From Pseudotabrizicola algicola (lineage in GTDB: Bacteria; Pseudomonadota; Alphaproteobacteria; Rhodobacterales; Rhodobacteraceae): 64,000 bases of DNA. Location: positions 630,771 through 694,770 of the forward strand of contig NZ_JAAIKE010000003.1 of assembly GCF_010915705.1 (NCBI RefSeq), read 5' to 3'. Under the pieces are notes generated by a model that was not told the DNA's origin, did not search any database, and saw only the letters and a list, made by a program, of their open reading frames with translations. The position numbers and the translations under genes are program-made. This document shows positions 1-11,502 of this stretch, piece by piece (positions within the stretch are counted from its first letter, which is position 1; each line of letters starts with the position of its first letter).

Positions 1-738
1 GGGCAAGATCGGATCGCGGGCCTCTGCGCGCAGACGTTCCACCAAGGCAAACCCTGCAAGCACCTCAGGGCCGGCCTCGTCTTCGACGATGCGGCGACCG
101 ATCAGTATCGTGCCACCCGGAAGGTGGCGGGCGCTGGTGACGCCTTCACGCAGCACAAGGATCTGCGCCCGATGCGGGCCGAACAGCTTGTCCCCGAGCG
201 CGGTGAGGGCGTAGCTGCCCAAGGGGCTGGCGCAGGGCGATCCTGTCAGGCGCTGCACATCGGCCAAGGCCGCTTGACCGATTGCGGCGCGGGTGGCAGC
301 AGGCAATACCGAGGCGGTGTGCTTGATCAGGGCATCCGGCAACCAAAAGGTTGCGAGGGCCAGAACGAAGACCGTGCCGCCGCCAAGCAACGCGCCGCGC
401 AACCGGCCGGGTTTCGGCCGCTGTCCGGCCAAAGCGCTGCGCACGGTTTCCAGTGCGGCGATCATGTCGCGGTCATCCAGTTCCAGCGTTTCAATCGCAT
501 CTTCGCCGGGCGCGAACAGGGCTGGAGCTTCTCCCGGATTCAGCCGCTCGATTGCGGGCAGCGACCAGTGGCTGAGCGCGGATTCGCTTTTCGGATCAGA
601 GAGAACGAGCGTCGCCTCCCCAAAGGCGACGATCACCTCACGGCGCTGCGAGTTTGGCGTATCGCGCCAAAGTCCCCGGCTTTCCAGCCGGGCGTATTGT
701 TTCAAAGCCGTTATGGCGCGCGGTGCCTTGCCTGTCAT
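1..738 (-). CDS. M48-peptidase-like membrane protein, 3' end cut by window edge
   Basis: An open frame of 246 codons runs from an ATG at 738 off the left edge, so the C-terminus is missing. The N-terminal 110 residues look soluble and acidic. One membrane segment lies near residues 113-134, followed by an extracytoplasmic-looking part. Residues 206-215 (HLPGGTILIG) resemble the LPGG segment before the zinc site of M48 peptidases. At the place where HExxH is expected the sequence reads VERLR (about 233-237), so both zinc histidines are absent. I infer a degenerate, non-catalytic member of that fold. The alignment is by eye only. It is transcribed divergently from the EamA gene at 933. Confidence 0.7.
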   Translation of the reverse strand, partial: MTGKAPRAITALKQYARLESRGLWRDTPNSQRREVIVAFGEATLVLSDPKSESALSHWSLPAIERLNPGEAPALFAPGEDAIETLELDDRDMIAALETVRSALAGQRPKPGRLRGALLGGGTVFVLALATFWLPDALIKHTASVLPAATRAAIGQAALADVQRLTGSPCASPLGSYALTALGDKLFGPHRAQILVLREGVTSARHLPGGTILIGRRIVEDEAGPEVLAGFALVERLRAEARDPILP

Positions 739-932
739 GAGGTGACACTAGACCAAGGCTGATCGGGCCACAATCACCCGCCTCGGCCTCTGACGGCCTG
801 TCAAGCCAATTCGACAGGCTTTGGGCGGATTCGGGCGCGCTGCTCCGGTCCGAACAGACCCGAGGTGTCGCTTTCCGACGCGCAGGCCTGCAGCCGGCAG
901 AGTTCAACTGGGGCCAAGAGAAGGACGACTTT

Positions 933-1868
933 ATGACTGCCAAGCCTGACCGCACCCTCGCCGCTGCCGGACTGATCTGCGGCTATGCCCTTTTGATCGG
1001 GTTTACCGACAATTACGTTCGCGTGATCGCGCAGGATCATGGTCTGTGGCAATTCCACTTCACCCGCACGATGATGGCCTTTGCATTGTTGGGTCTTGCG
1101 GTGCCGCTGTTGGGCTTGCGCTTGCGTCCGGTCAACCCGCGCGCGGTGCTGGCCCGCAGTGTGATCCACGGGCTTGCGATGGTGATCTACTTTGGCGCGC
1201 TCGCCTTCTTGCCGGTGGCCATCGTGGCGGCTGGCCTGTTCACGGCACCGATTTTTGTTCTGCTGATCTCGCGCTTTGCCTATGGCCATGCCATTGGCCC
1301 GGTGCGGATTCTGGCGGTCGGGATCGGCTTTGTGGGTGTGTTGCTGGTGCTGGGGCCTGAGGCTATTTCGGGGGCGTCGGCGGCGGCGATATTGCCGGTG
1401 GTGGCGGGGGCGCTTTATGCGCTTGGCAACGTCGCCACGCGCGAATGGTGCCCGGATGAGAGCGCCGAGACGCTGGTAGCAGGTTTCTTCGGCATGCTGG
1501 GCCTTTTGGGCCTGTTGGGCATGATCGTTCTGGCAGTCGCGCCCCTCGCGGCACCTTTGGGGCCAGATGGATTCTTGCTGCGCGGTTGGGTCGCTCCGAA
1601 CTGGCCCTTCCTGTTCTGGACCTTCGTGCAGGCGGCGGGTTCCTTGCTGGGCGTCGGCATGATGATCCGCGCCTACCAGATCACCGACGCGGGTCGGGCC
1701 TCGGTGATTGAATACGTCATCCTTCCCGCCTCGGCCTTTTGGTCGTGGCTTTTGTGGCGCGAGGTGCTCGCGCCGATGGCGGTGGGGGGGATGGTGCTGA
1801 TCGTGGTTGCGGGCTGCATGATCGCGCTGCGCGCGCGATCGGTGGAGCCCGCCTCGACAAGCGCCTGA
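933..1868 (+). CDS. EamA/DMT-family transporter
   Basis: A 311-residue integral membrane protein with about ten hydrophobic segments in two halves, the classic layout of EamA (DMT superfamily) exporters, which typically move metabolites or amino acids out across the inner membrane. The substrate cannot be told from sequence. The second half carries the usual EamA features, with a helix near FLFWTFVQAAGSLLGVGMM and a final WLLWREVLAPMAVGGMVLI segment. The ATG at 933 follows an AGAAGGA ribosome site. It converges on tdk with a 3-base gap. Confidence 0.88.
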   Translation: MTAKPDRTLAAAGLICGYALLIGFTDNYVRVIAQDHGLWQFHFTRTMMAFALLGLAVPLLGLRLRPVNPRAVLARSVIHGLAMVIYFGALAFLPVAIVAAGLFTAPIFVLLISRFAYGHAIGPVRILAVGIGFVGVLLVLGPEAISGASAAAILPVVAGALYALGNVATREWCPDESAETLVAGFFGMLGLLGLLGMIVLAVAPLAAPLGPDGFLLRGWVAPNWPFLFWTFVQAAGSLLGVGMMIRAYQITDAGRASVIEYVILPASAFWSWLLWREVLAPMAVGGMVLIVVAGCMIALRARSVEPASTSA

Positions 1869-1871
1869 CCG

Positions 1872-2450
1872 TCAGGCGCCGACCGCCTCGCGCCAATGGC
1901 GGCGGCACAGGCTGACATAGGTTTCATTGCCGCCGATGACGACCTGATCTCCGTCGCGAAGCGCCTGACCGTCAGGGCCTTTGCGCACCACCATTGTCGC
2001 CTTCTTGCCGCAATGGCAGATCGTGCGCACCTCGCGCATCTCGTCTGCCCAAGCCAGCAGGGCGGCCGAGCCGGGGAAGAGCTGGCCCTGAAAGTCCACC
2101 CGCAGCCCGTAGCACATCACCGGAACGGCAAGATCATCCACCGCGCGGGCCAGTTGCCAAACCTGCTCTTTCGACAGGAATTGCGCTTCGTCGATGAAAA
2201 CGCAGGACACCGGCCCGAGGCTTAGCCGCTGCCGGAGCTTTTCATACATGTCCTCGCCCGGGGCGAAGGTATCGGCCGGGTCGGCAATGCCGATACGGCT
2301 GGCGATGCGTCCCTCTCCGGCGCGGGTGTCGAATTGCGCCGTAATAAGGTAGGTTTCCATGCCACGCTCGCCATAGTTATGGGCGGCCTGTAGCAGCAAG
2401 GTCGACTTGCCGGCGTTCATGGTGGAATAGTTGAAGTAGAGTTTTGCCAT
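1872..2450 (-). CDS. tdk: thymidine kinase
   Basis: Phosphorylates thymidine (and deoxyuridine) with ATP in pyrimidine salvage. It is a type II (TK1-like) enzyme of 192 residues. Visible motifs are the P-loop NAGKST, the DEAQF magnesium/Walker B motif, the YGLRVDFQGQLFPGS lasso region, and a zinc ribbon of which TICHCGKK is one half and LCRRH the other. I chose the ATG at 2450 (MAKLYFNYSTMNAG), preceded by AGG at a suitable distance, over an in-frame GTG 9 bases upstream that has no ribosome site. Confidence 0.95.
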   Translation of the reverse strand: MAKLYFNYSTMNAGKSTLLLQAAHNYGERGMETYLITAQFDTRAGEGRIASRIGIADPADTFAPGEDMYEKLRQRLSLGPVSCVFIDEAQFLSKEQVWQLARAVDDLAVPVMCYGLRVDFQGQLFPGSAALLAWADEMREVRTICHCGKKATMVVRKGPDGQALRDGDQVVIGGNETYVSLCRRHWREAVGA

Positions 2451-2755
2451 GCCGCGCACCTAGCCGATTTTCGCGGCGGCCTGCAAGCACAGTGCATGGG
2501 CCAAGGGCCGCAGGCGCGCCTTGCACAAGGGGGCCGGGCGGTTGGCCGGGTCCACCGCGTGGCCCAGAGACCCCCCCAAACGTGGAGTTAAGCGCGGCGG
2601 ACCCTCAACAAAGCCGACGCTGGGGGCATCGGCCACTCACTACAGTTCCGGCAAACACCCGGAACACCTTTATCTATTACAACCAGTTGCCGTATCATGA
2701 ATGGGAAAAGGTTGATTGATTTCCCCGTCGTGCGGGGCATGAGGGAGTGAGTGGA
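2451..2755. other. 305-bp divergent intergenic region
   Basis: Lies between tdk (leftward) and the gene at 2756 (rightward). It holds an AT-rich patch around 2665-2720 that may contain the promoter of the rightward gene, and a small hairpin CCCCG-TCGTG-CGGGG at 2722-2737 just before that gene's ribosome site. No credible coding sequence or RNA gene was seen. Confidence 0.5.
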
Positions 2756-3208
2756 ATGTCGGTGGAAACCTATCTGAAAAAGCACAGCGAAGCTTTGGTC
2801 AAGGATGTCGGCATAGAGGCCGCCTGTCAGTTGACGGGAAAATCCAAGGCGACGCTTGGCCGCTATTATTCGGATCAGGAAGAGCATGATGACCGGTTCA
2901 TGCCCATCGACGTTGTCGCCCAGCTGGAATCGGCTGCGCGCTTTCCGCATGTGACGGCGGCGCTCGCCGATCTGCGCGGCATCACGCTTTCCTATGATGC
3001 GGATAAGCGCAATGCGACATCGAAGGGCGTCAACCAAGACGTGGTGATGCTCGCGCAGCGCTTTGCCATGTTGATGAGCGAATACAACTCCGCCATTGGA
3101 GACGGAGTCATTTCGATCAACGAAGCAAAGCGGATGCTGCGCGAAACGCTTGCGATTCAACAGGTTCTGCTTGAGATGAAGCTGAACCTCGAGACGGGTG
3201 TCAGCTAG
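2756..3208 (+). CDS. unrecognised small protein with HTH-like N-terminus
   Basis: A 150-residue soluble protein. The N-terminal stretch (LVKDVGIEAACQLTGKSKATLGRYYSD) reads like a helix-turn-helix in which TGKSKATLGRYY would be the recognition helix. It loosely resembles phage CII/CP76-type regulators. The C-terminal half, from about residue 95, is helical (LAQRFAMLMSEYNSAIGDG, then VLLEMKLNLET). A strong GAGGGAG site at 2741-2747 fixes the ATG at 2756. It stands alone and its last 8 bases overlap the convergent helicase gene. The function is unknown and regulation of transcription is only an inference. Confidence 0.8.
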   Translation: MSVETYLKKHSEALVKDVGIEAACQLTGKSKATLGRYYSDQEEHDDRFMPIDVVAQLESAARFPHVTAALADLRGITLSYDADKRNATSKGVNQDVVMLAQRFAMLMSEYNSAIGDGVISINEAKRMLRETLAIQQVLLEMKLNLETGVS

Positions 3209-4541
3209 TCCGCCGGTTGCCCGCGGGCTTGCCGCCTTCGGCGCGGCGAGGAGCTCCGCCGCCGCCCATCGGTTTTGCCTTGGCCGCCGGACGTCCTTGC
3301 TGGGGCTTTGCGCCGGCAGGCTTGCTGCCCTGAGGGCGGCCGCCTTGCGGACGGGCCGGACGCTGGCCCCGGTTCTGTCCGGGCTTTGGCGTTGCTGCCA
3401 CGATATCGGCGGCCCACGGTGCTCCGCCAAGGATCGGAAGCGGCTTTTTGAGCAGCTTTTCAATCGCTTGCAACTCGCCCATCTCGGCTGGCGCGCAGAA
3501 GCTGACAGAGGTGCCCTCGGCCCCGGCGCGGGCGGTGCGGCCGATGCGGTGGACGTAATTCTCAGGCACGTTGGGCATGTCGAAGTTATACACGTGGCGC
3601 ACCGTGGGAATGTCGATGCCGCGCGCGGCCACGTCGGTGGCCACCAGCACGTCAAGCTCGCCGTTGCGGAACTCGGTCAGGGTGCGGTCGCGCTGTGACT
3701 GCGATTTGTTGCCGTGGATGGAGCCTGCCTTGAACCCCCAGCTTGCCAGCAATTTCATCAGCTTTTCAGAGCCATGCTTGGTGCGGCCAAAGACCAGCGC
3801 CTGTTCTCCCGGGTGCTTTTTCAGGTAATCCTCCAGCACGCGGGCCTTGTCGCCGTTGGGCAGGAAGTGCACGCCCTGAGTCACCTTGTCGGCGGTTTTG
3901 CCGGGGGTGGCGACCTGGACGCGCACGGGGTCGCGCAGATAAGTGTCTGCAATTTCAGAGATATCTTTCGGCATCGTCGCCGAGAAGAGCAGGGTCTGGC
4001 GCTTGAGCGGGATGTGCTTGGCGATTTTGCGCAAGGAATGGATGAAGCCCATGTCGAGCATGTGGTCGGCCTCGTCCAGCACAAGGTAGCCGCACTGGTC
4101 CAGTTTGACGTCGCCGCGCTCCAAGAGGTCGATCAGGCGGCCGGGGGTGGCGACCAGAACATCGGTGCCTTTTGACAGGGCTTGTGCCTGCCGGAACAGC
4201 GAGGCGCCGCCCACGACCATGGTCACCTTGACAGCGGTTCCCTTGGTGAAGACTTCAAGGTTGTCCTTGATTTGCAACGTTAATTCCCGCGTCGGCGCAA
4301 GGATCAGGGCGCGCACGTTCTTGGGGCCCGGCGGGTGGCCGATGTCGAGCAGGCGGTGCAGAAGCGGCAGGCCGAAGGCGGCGGTCTTGCCGGTGCCGGT
4401 CTGTGCCAGACCCATCAGGTCACGGCCCTGCATGATATGCGGGATGGCCTGCGCCTGAATGGGCGTAGGCGTTTGAAGTTTGGTTTTCTCAAGCGCTTTC
4501 AAAAGCTTGGCGCTTAGGCCGAGATCGGCGAAGGTTGTCAT
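3201..4541 (-). CDS. DEAD-box ATP-dependent RNA helicase (RhlE/SrmB type)
   Basis: Unwinds short RNA duplexes using ATP. Such proteins act in ribosome assembly and mRNA turnover. It has 446 residues. The Q motif (TPTPIQ) is near residue 25, AQTGTGKT at 46-53, PTREL near 83, DEAD at 156-159, SAT at 187-189 and HRIGRTARAG near 330. From about residue 390 the protein becomes a basic, Gly/Pro/Arg/Gln-rich tail, typical of RhlE-like helicases and likely an unstructured RNA-binding arm. Its 3' end overlaps the convergent gene by 8 bases. Confidence 0.94.
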   Translation of the reverse strand: MTTFADLGLSAKLLKALEKTKLQTPTPIQAQAIPHIMQGRDLMGLAQTGTGKTAAFGLPLLHRLLDIGHPPGPKNVRALILAPTRELTLQIKDNLEVFTKGTAVKVTMVVGGASLFRQAQALSKGTDVLVATPGRLIDLLERGDVKLDQCGYLVLDEADHMLDMGFIHSLRKIAKHIPLKRQTLLFSATMPKDISEIADTYLRDPVRVQVATPGKTADKVTQGVHFLPNGDKARVLEDYLKKHPGEQALVFGRTKHGSEKLMKLLASWGFKAGSIHGNKSQSQRDRTLTEFRNGELDVLVATDVAARGIDIPTVRHVYNFDMPNVPENYVHRIGRTARAGAEGTSVSFCAPAEMGELQAIEKLLKKPLPILGGAPWAADIVAATPKPGQNRGQRPARPQGGRPQGSKPAGAKPQQGRPAAKAKPMGGGGAPRRAEGGKPAGNRRTS

Positions 4542-4834
4542 TTGGTCGTTCCATCAAACAAAGGCAGGCGGCCCTCGTCCCCCGAGGTTTCGGGTGACCG
4601 TGCGCGCCGTCGGCGCCCCTGCGTGATGGTGGGAACCTATGTCCGGGCCTTTCGGTGCTCACGCGGCACGGGCTTCGGACTTGGGGGAGATGGGGGTTTT
4701 CCTCTGGTCTGTCAAGGGTGTGTCGCAGGTCTGGTTCGCGTATGGCTTGCGTATGGCCCGCGTCATGCTGCTGGCGCGCGGCGCATTTAACGCCCGGGCA
4801 GGCGTTTCGGGCAAGGTGGCGGCGGAGGTGCGCC

Positions 4835-5245
4835 ATGACAACACGCAAGGACCAGCAGAATGCGAGCTATCACCGGATGGCCGAGAGCCTGCGCGATCTG
4901 GAGCGCGCCCTGCACGGCGGGCGGCGCGCCAATGGCGCGGTGCCGGAGGAATGGCACGCAATTGCGCAGGGGGTGGGTGCGGGGCGCAAGGTGAAGCTGA
5001 CGCTGTGGGTCGAGGCAGATGTGCTGCGCTTTTTCCGCACCTTGGGGAAGGGCCACACGACGCGGATGGCAGAGGTGCTGTCGACCTTCATGCATGCGCG
5101 GCTTGCGGGCGTGGTGAAGGGACCGGAGGATGTGAATTACAGCGCGCCCTATTACACGCCCGAGGAACAGCAGGCGATTGACGAGCGGATGCGGCGCAAC
5201 CGCGAGGAACTGGCCGAGGAGTTGCGGCGCGCGCGGCGCTATTGA
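4835..5245 (+). CDS. BrnA/DUF4415-family antitoxin-like protein, no adjacent toxin
   Basis: A 136-residue protein. The central segment VKLTLWVEADVLRFFRTLGK and the following HTTRMAEVLSTFMHARL match the BrnA (DUF4415) pattern, a ribbon-helix-helix-like DNA-binding antitoxin core. In the usual arrangement BrnT, a small RNase toxin, is encoded just upstream. Here the 293 bases upstream hold no BrnT-like frame, so this is an orphan. The C-terminus is a charged helix (EEQQAIDERMRRNREELAEE). GGAGG at 4824-4828 sets the ATG at 4835; longer in-frame starts lack ribosome sites. It could be a solitary regulator. Confidence 0.8.
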   Translation: MTTRKDQQNASYHRMAESLRDLERALHGGRRANGAVPEEWHAIAQGVGAGRKVKLTLWVEADVLRFFRTLGKGHTTRMAEVLSTFMHARLAGVVKGPEDVNYSAPYYTPEEQQAIDERMRRNREELAEELRRARRY

Positions 5246-5252
5246 CCGGAGT

Positions 5253-5274
5253 AGGGCGGGGTGAACCCCGCCCT
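5253..5274. terminator. hairpin between convergent genes
   Basis: AGGGCGGGGT and ACCCCGCCCT form a perfect 10-bp stem with a 2-base loop, placed 7 bases after the stop codon at 5245 and 8 bases before the carB stop at 5283. It has no long T-run, so it may act as a two-way weak terminator or an RNA 3'-end stabiliser. Confidence 0.6.
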
Positions 5275-5282
5275 GCCGTTTC

Positions 5283-8612
<3,330 letters not shown>

Positions 8613-8701
8613 GGTCTTGGCCCCTGTCCATGGCGGAACCCGCGCCACGGTGGCCGGGCTCGCGGATTCGTGCGGTCTGCGCAAATTGACGGGGGTTTAG
8701 G

Positions 8702-8725
8702 GGGTTGCGCGGCAAGGCGCAACCC
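8702..8725. other. strong hairpin upstream of carB
   Basis: GGGTTGCGC (8702-8710) and GCGCAACCC (8717-8725) form a perfect 9-bp stem with a 6-base loop, followed by TTT on the plus strand. It lies 90 bases upstream of carB and 120 bases before pabB, in the divergent promoter region. It could sit in the carB leader or mark a terminator; neither can be decided from the sequence. Confidence 0.45.
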
Positions 8726-8845
8726 TTTGCGAAGGGGTCGCTTGCGACCTGTTCCGGCAGGGGGGCGCGTGCTAGATCACGCGGCAGGGAAACGGGCGGA
8801 TTTCGGGGGAGTGGGCGGGTTTGCAGCGAGGCCAGAGGATGTCTG

Positions 8846-9988
8846 ATGCTGATTGTCATTGAACACGGGCCGGGCGGGCGCGCGGCGGCTTTCAGCCAGC
8901 CGCAACAGGTCTTTGTGGCGCAGGCTGCCGAGGAGGTGGCCGCCTCTCTTGCCGCCGCGGAGGAGGCCCGCAAGACGGGGGCCTGGATCGCGGGCTACAT
9001 CGCCTATGAGGCGGGCTATGCGCTGGAGCCGCGTCTGCAGGCCCGCATGCCCGAGGCGCGGCGCGGCCCGCTGGTCTGTCTTGCGGCCTTTGCTGCGCCG
9101 CAAGAGGCGGGCGCGGTGCTGGAGCGTGCCGCCGACGAGGGGCGGGGCCTGCGGCTGGCCCCGCTGGAGCCTTGCGTGACGCCCGACGGCTACCGCGCCG
9201 CCTTTGCGCAGGTGCAGGCCTATATTGCGGCGGGGGACTGCTACCAGATCAACCTGACCTTTCCGATTGCCTCGCGGCTGCTGAGTGGCACGTCGCTTGG
9301 GCTTTATGGCGCGCTGCGCGCAGGGCAGCCGGTGGGCTACGGGGCCTTTGTCGATGCGGGCGCGGGGCCGGTGGTGGTGTCGCGCAGCCCCGAATTGTTC
9401 TTCCGCGTCTCGGGCGGGGTGATCGAGAGCCGCCCGATGAAGGGCACCGCGCCACGCAGCGATGATCCGGCGGAAGACGCATGGCTGGCGGCGGAATTGC
9501 AGGCGAGCGAGAAGGACCGCGCCGAGAACCTGATGATCGTGGACCTTTTGCGCAACGATATCGCGCGGATGGCCGAGGTCGGATCGGTCAAGGTGCCGGA
9601 GCTATACGCGGTGGAGAGCTTTGCGACTGTGCATCAGATGAGTTCACGCGTGCAGGGGCGGCTGCTGCCGGGGGCGGGCCTGCCGGGGCTGATGGCGGCG
9701 CTGTTTCCCTGCGGGTCGGTGACGGGTGCGCCGAAAATCCGCGCGATGGAGATCATCGCCGAGGTCGAGGCCGAACCCCGCGGGGTTTATTGCGGGGCGG
9801 TGGGCTGGGCCGCGCCGGAGGGGGATCAGTGCTGGTCGGTGGCGATCCGCACGGCTCGGGTCTGGCCCGATGGCGAGGTCCGGCTGAATGTGGGCGGCGG
9901 GGTGGTGTTCGATTCCACCGCCGAGGGCGAATGGGAGGAGGCGCTGTGGAAGGCACGTTACGCGGCGGGTCTGGCGCGCCGGGGCTGA
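8846..9988 (+). CDS. pabB: aminodeoxychorismate synthase component I
   Basis: Converts chorismate plus ammonia to 4-amino-4-deoxychorismate on the way to folate. It has 380 residues. The chorismate-binding signatures are present: GDCYQINLTFP, SRSPELFFR, SRPMKGTAPR, ENLMIVDLLRNDI and PCGSVTGAPKIRAMEII. The N-terminal domain is short, as in many alphaproteobacterial PabB proteins. AGAGGA at 8834-8839 fixes the ATG at 8846. The next gene starts 43 bases before this one ends. Confidence 0.93.
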   Translation: MLIVIEHGPGGRAAAFSQPQQVFVAQAAEEVAASLAAAEEARKTGAWIAGYIAYEAGYALEPRLQARMPEARRGPLVCLAAFAAPQEAGAVLERAADEGRGLRLAPLEPCVTPDGYRAAFAQVQAYIAAGDCYQINLTFPIASRLLSGTSLGLYGALRAGQPVGYGAFVDAGAGPVVVSRSPELFFRVSGGVIESRPMKGTAPRSDDPAEDAWLAAELQASEKDRAENLMIVDLLRNDIARMAEVGSVKVPELYAVESFATVHQMSSRVQGRLLPGAGLPGLMAALFPCGSVTGAPKIRAMEIIAEVEAEPRGVYCGAVGWAAPEGDQCWSVAIRTARVWPDGEVRLNVGGGVVFDSTAEGEWEEALWKARYAAGLARRG

Positions 9989-10557
9989 AGCTGATCGAGA
10001 CGATGCTGTGGGACGGCGGCAGCGTGCCGCGCGGGCCGCTGCATCTGGCGCGGCTGCGGGCAGGGGCGTCGGCCCTCGGCTGGGCGGTGCCGGAACTGCG
10101 GCTGGCGGGGCCGGAGGGGCAGGCCGCGCGGCTGCGGCTGACGCTGGATGCGGCGGGCGATGTGGCGCTCGAGGTGGGCGCGGTGCCTGCTCCCATTGCG
10201 TGCTGGCGGCTGGGGCTGGCGGCAGAGCGGCTGCATTCGGGCGATCCGTGGCTGCGGGTGAAGTCCACCCGCCGCCCAGCCTATGACCGCGCGCGGGCGG
10301 CCTTGCCCGCAGGGCTGGACGAGGTGGTGTTCGTCAACGAGCGCGGCGAGGTTTGCGATGGCAGCATCACCACGCTGTTCTTTGATCGCGGCGCGGGGCT
10401 GCGCACGCCGCCGCTGTCGTCGGGGCTGTTGCCGGGGGTGCTGCGGGCCGAGGTCTGCTGCCCCGAGGAGGTGCTGCTGGCCGAGGACCTGCCGCGCGTG
10501 CGGCTGTGGGTGGGCAATGCGCTGCGCGGGATGGCCGAGGCGGTGTGGCTTGGCTGA
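9946..10557 (+). CDS. aminotransferase class IV, probable aminodeoxychorismate lyase
   Basis: A PLP fold-type IV protein of 203 residues that probably cleaves aminodeoxychorismate to 4-aminobenzoate and pyruvate, given its overlap with pabB. KSTRRPAYDRARA carries the likely PLP lysine, and FVNERGEVCDGSITTLFF is the characteristic class IV loop. It is shorter than E. coli PabC (about 270 residues), which is common for this alphaproteobacterial subfamily. The GTG at 9946 lies inside pabB, with GGAGG seven bases upstream, which predicts translational coupling. The conserved ETMLWDGG block starts 19 codons in. Confidence 0.83.
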   Translation: MEGTLRGGSGAPGLKLIETMLWDGGSVPRGPLHLARLRAGASALGWAVPELRLAGPEGQAARLRLTLDAAGDVALEVGAVPAPIACWRLGLAAERLHSGDPWLRVKSTRRPAYDRARAALPAGLDEVVFVNERGEVCDGSITTLFFDRGAGLRTPPLSSGLLPGVLRAEVCCPEEVLLAEDLPRVRLWVGNALRGMAEAVWLG

Positions 10558-10650
10558 GCGCGCCGGGGGCGGGTGGCTTTGGCGCTGCACTTTGCCGTCG
10601 TGGCGCGGGGGAACAGATGCCTGCGCGAGTATTTCAGAAAGGTGCAAGCC

Positions 10651-11502
10651 ATGAGCGGGCTGCGGTTACTGGGCTGGACGGCGCTGGCGATGCTGGCCTT
10701 TGCGGCCAATTCGGTTCTGAACCGGCTGGCGGTTGCCGAGGGCGGCATGGACGCCTTGGCCTTTGCCGCCGTGCGGGTTCTGGCGGGGGCGGTGATGCTG
10801 GCCGGACTGGTGGCCGCGCGGGGTGGCGTGGTCTGGCCGGGCTGGCAGGGGCGCGTGCCGGGGGTGTTCGGGCTTGTGGTCTATCTGGTGGGGTTCTCGC
10901 TGGCCTATCTGGCCTTGGGGGCCGGTGTGGGGGCGCTGATCCTGTTCGGCACGGTGCAGGTGACGATGTTCGGGGGTGCCGTGCTGGCGCGCGAGCCGGT
11001 GCCGGCGCGGCGCTGGCTGGGGGCGGGCCTTGCCTTTGCGGGGCTGGTTGCGCTGGTGGCCCCGGGCGGCGCGGCGGTGCCGGTGGCGGGGGCGCTGGCG
11101 ATGGCCTGCGCGGGCTTCGGCTGGGGGGTTTATTCGCTGGCCGGGCGCGGGGCGACGGATGCGCTGGCGGCGACGGCGTGGAACTTCGTGCTGTCGGTGC
11201 CGGTGGTCGCGGGGATTGCGCTGGTCTGGGGCGGGGTGGAGGTGACGGCGGCGGGGCTTGGGCTTGCGGTGGTGTCGGGTGCGGTGACCTCGGGCCTTGG
11301 CTATGCGCTGTGGTATGCGGTGGTGCCGCGTCTGGGCGCGGCGCGGGCGGGGGTGGCGCAGTTGACGGTGCCGATGCTGGCGGCGCTGGGCGGCGCGCTT
11401 GTGCTGGGCGAGGGCGTGGGCTGGCGGTTCTGGGGGGCCTCGGCGCTTATTCTGGGGGGCGTGGCCCTCGCCAGCCTTCAGAGCGGTTTGACGAGGCGGT
11501 GA
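10651..11502 (+). CDS. EamA/DMT-family transporter
   Basis: A 283-residue protein with ten predicted membrane segments in two EamA repeats, beginning GWTALAMLAFAANSVLNRLAV. It is probably an inner-membrane exporter of unknown substrate. AGAAAGG at 10637-10643 supports the ATG at 10651. It lies 93 bases after the pab pair and overlaps the convergent GNAT gene by 25 bases at its 3' end. Confidence 0.87.
   Translation: MSGLRLLGWTALAMLAFAANSVLNRLAVAEGGMDALAFAAVRVLAGAVMLAGLVAARGGVVWPGWQGRVPGVFGLVVYLVGFSLAYLALGAGVGALILFGTVQVTMFGGAVLAREPVPARRWLGAGLAFAGLVALVAPGGAAVPVAGALAMACAGFGWGVYSLAGRGATDALAATAWNFVLSVPVVAGIALVWGGVEVTAAGLGLAVVSGAVTSGLGYALWYAVVPRLGAARAGVAQLTVPMLAALGGALVLGEGVGWRFWGASALILGGVALASLQSGLTRR

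Noticed and set aside
4542..4834. Search for a BrnT toxin gene next to the BrnA-like gene.
   Set aside because: No frame here has the BrnT pattern (WDxxKxxxNxxKHG); reported only as absence.
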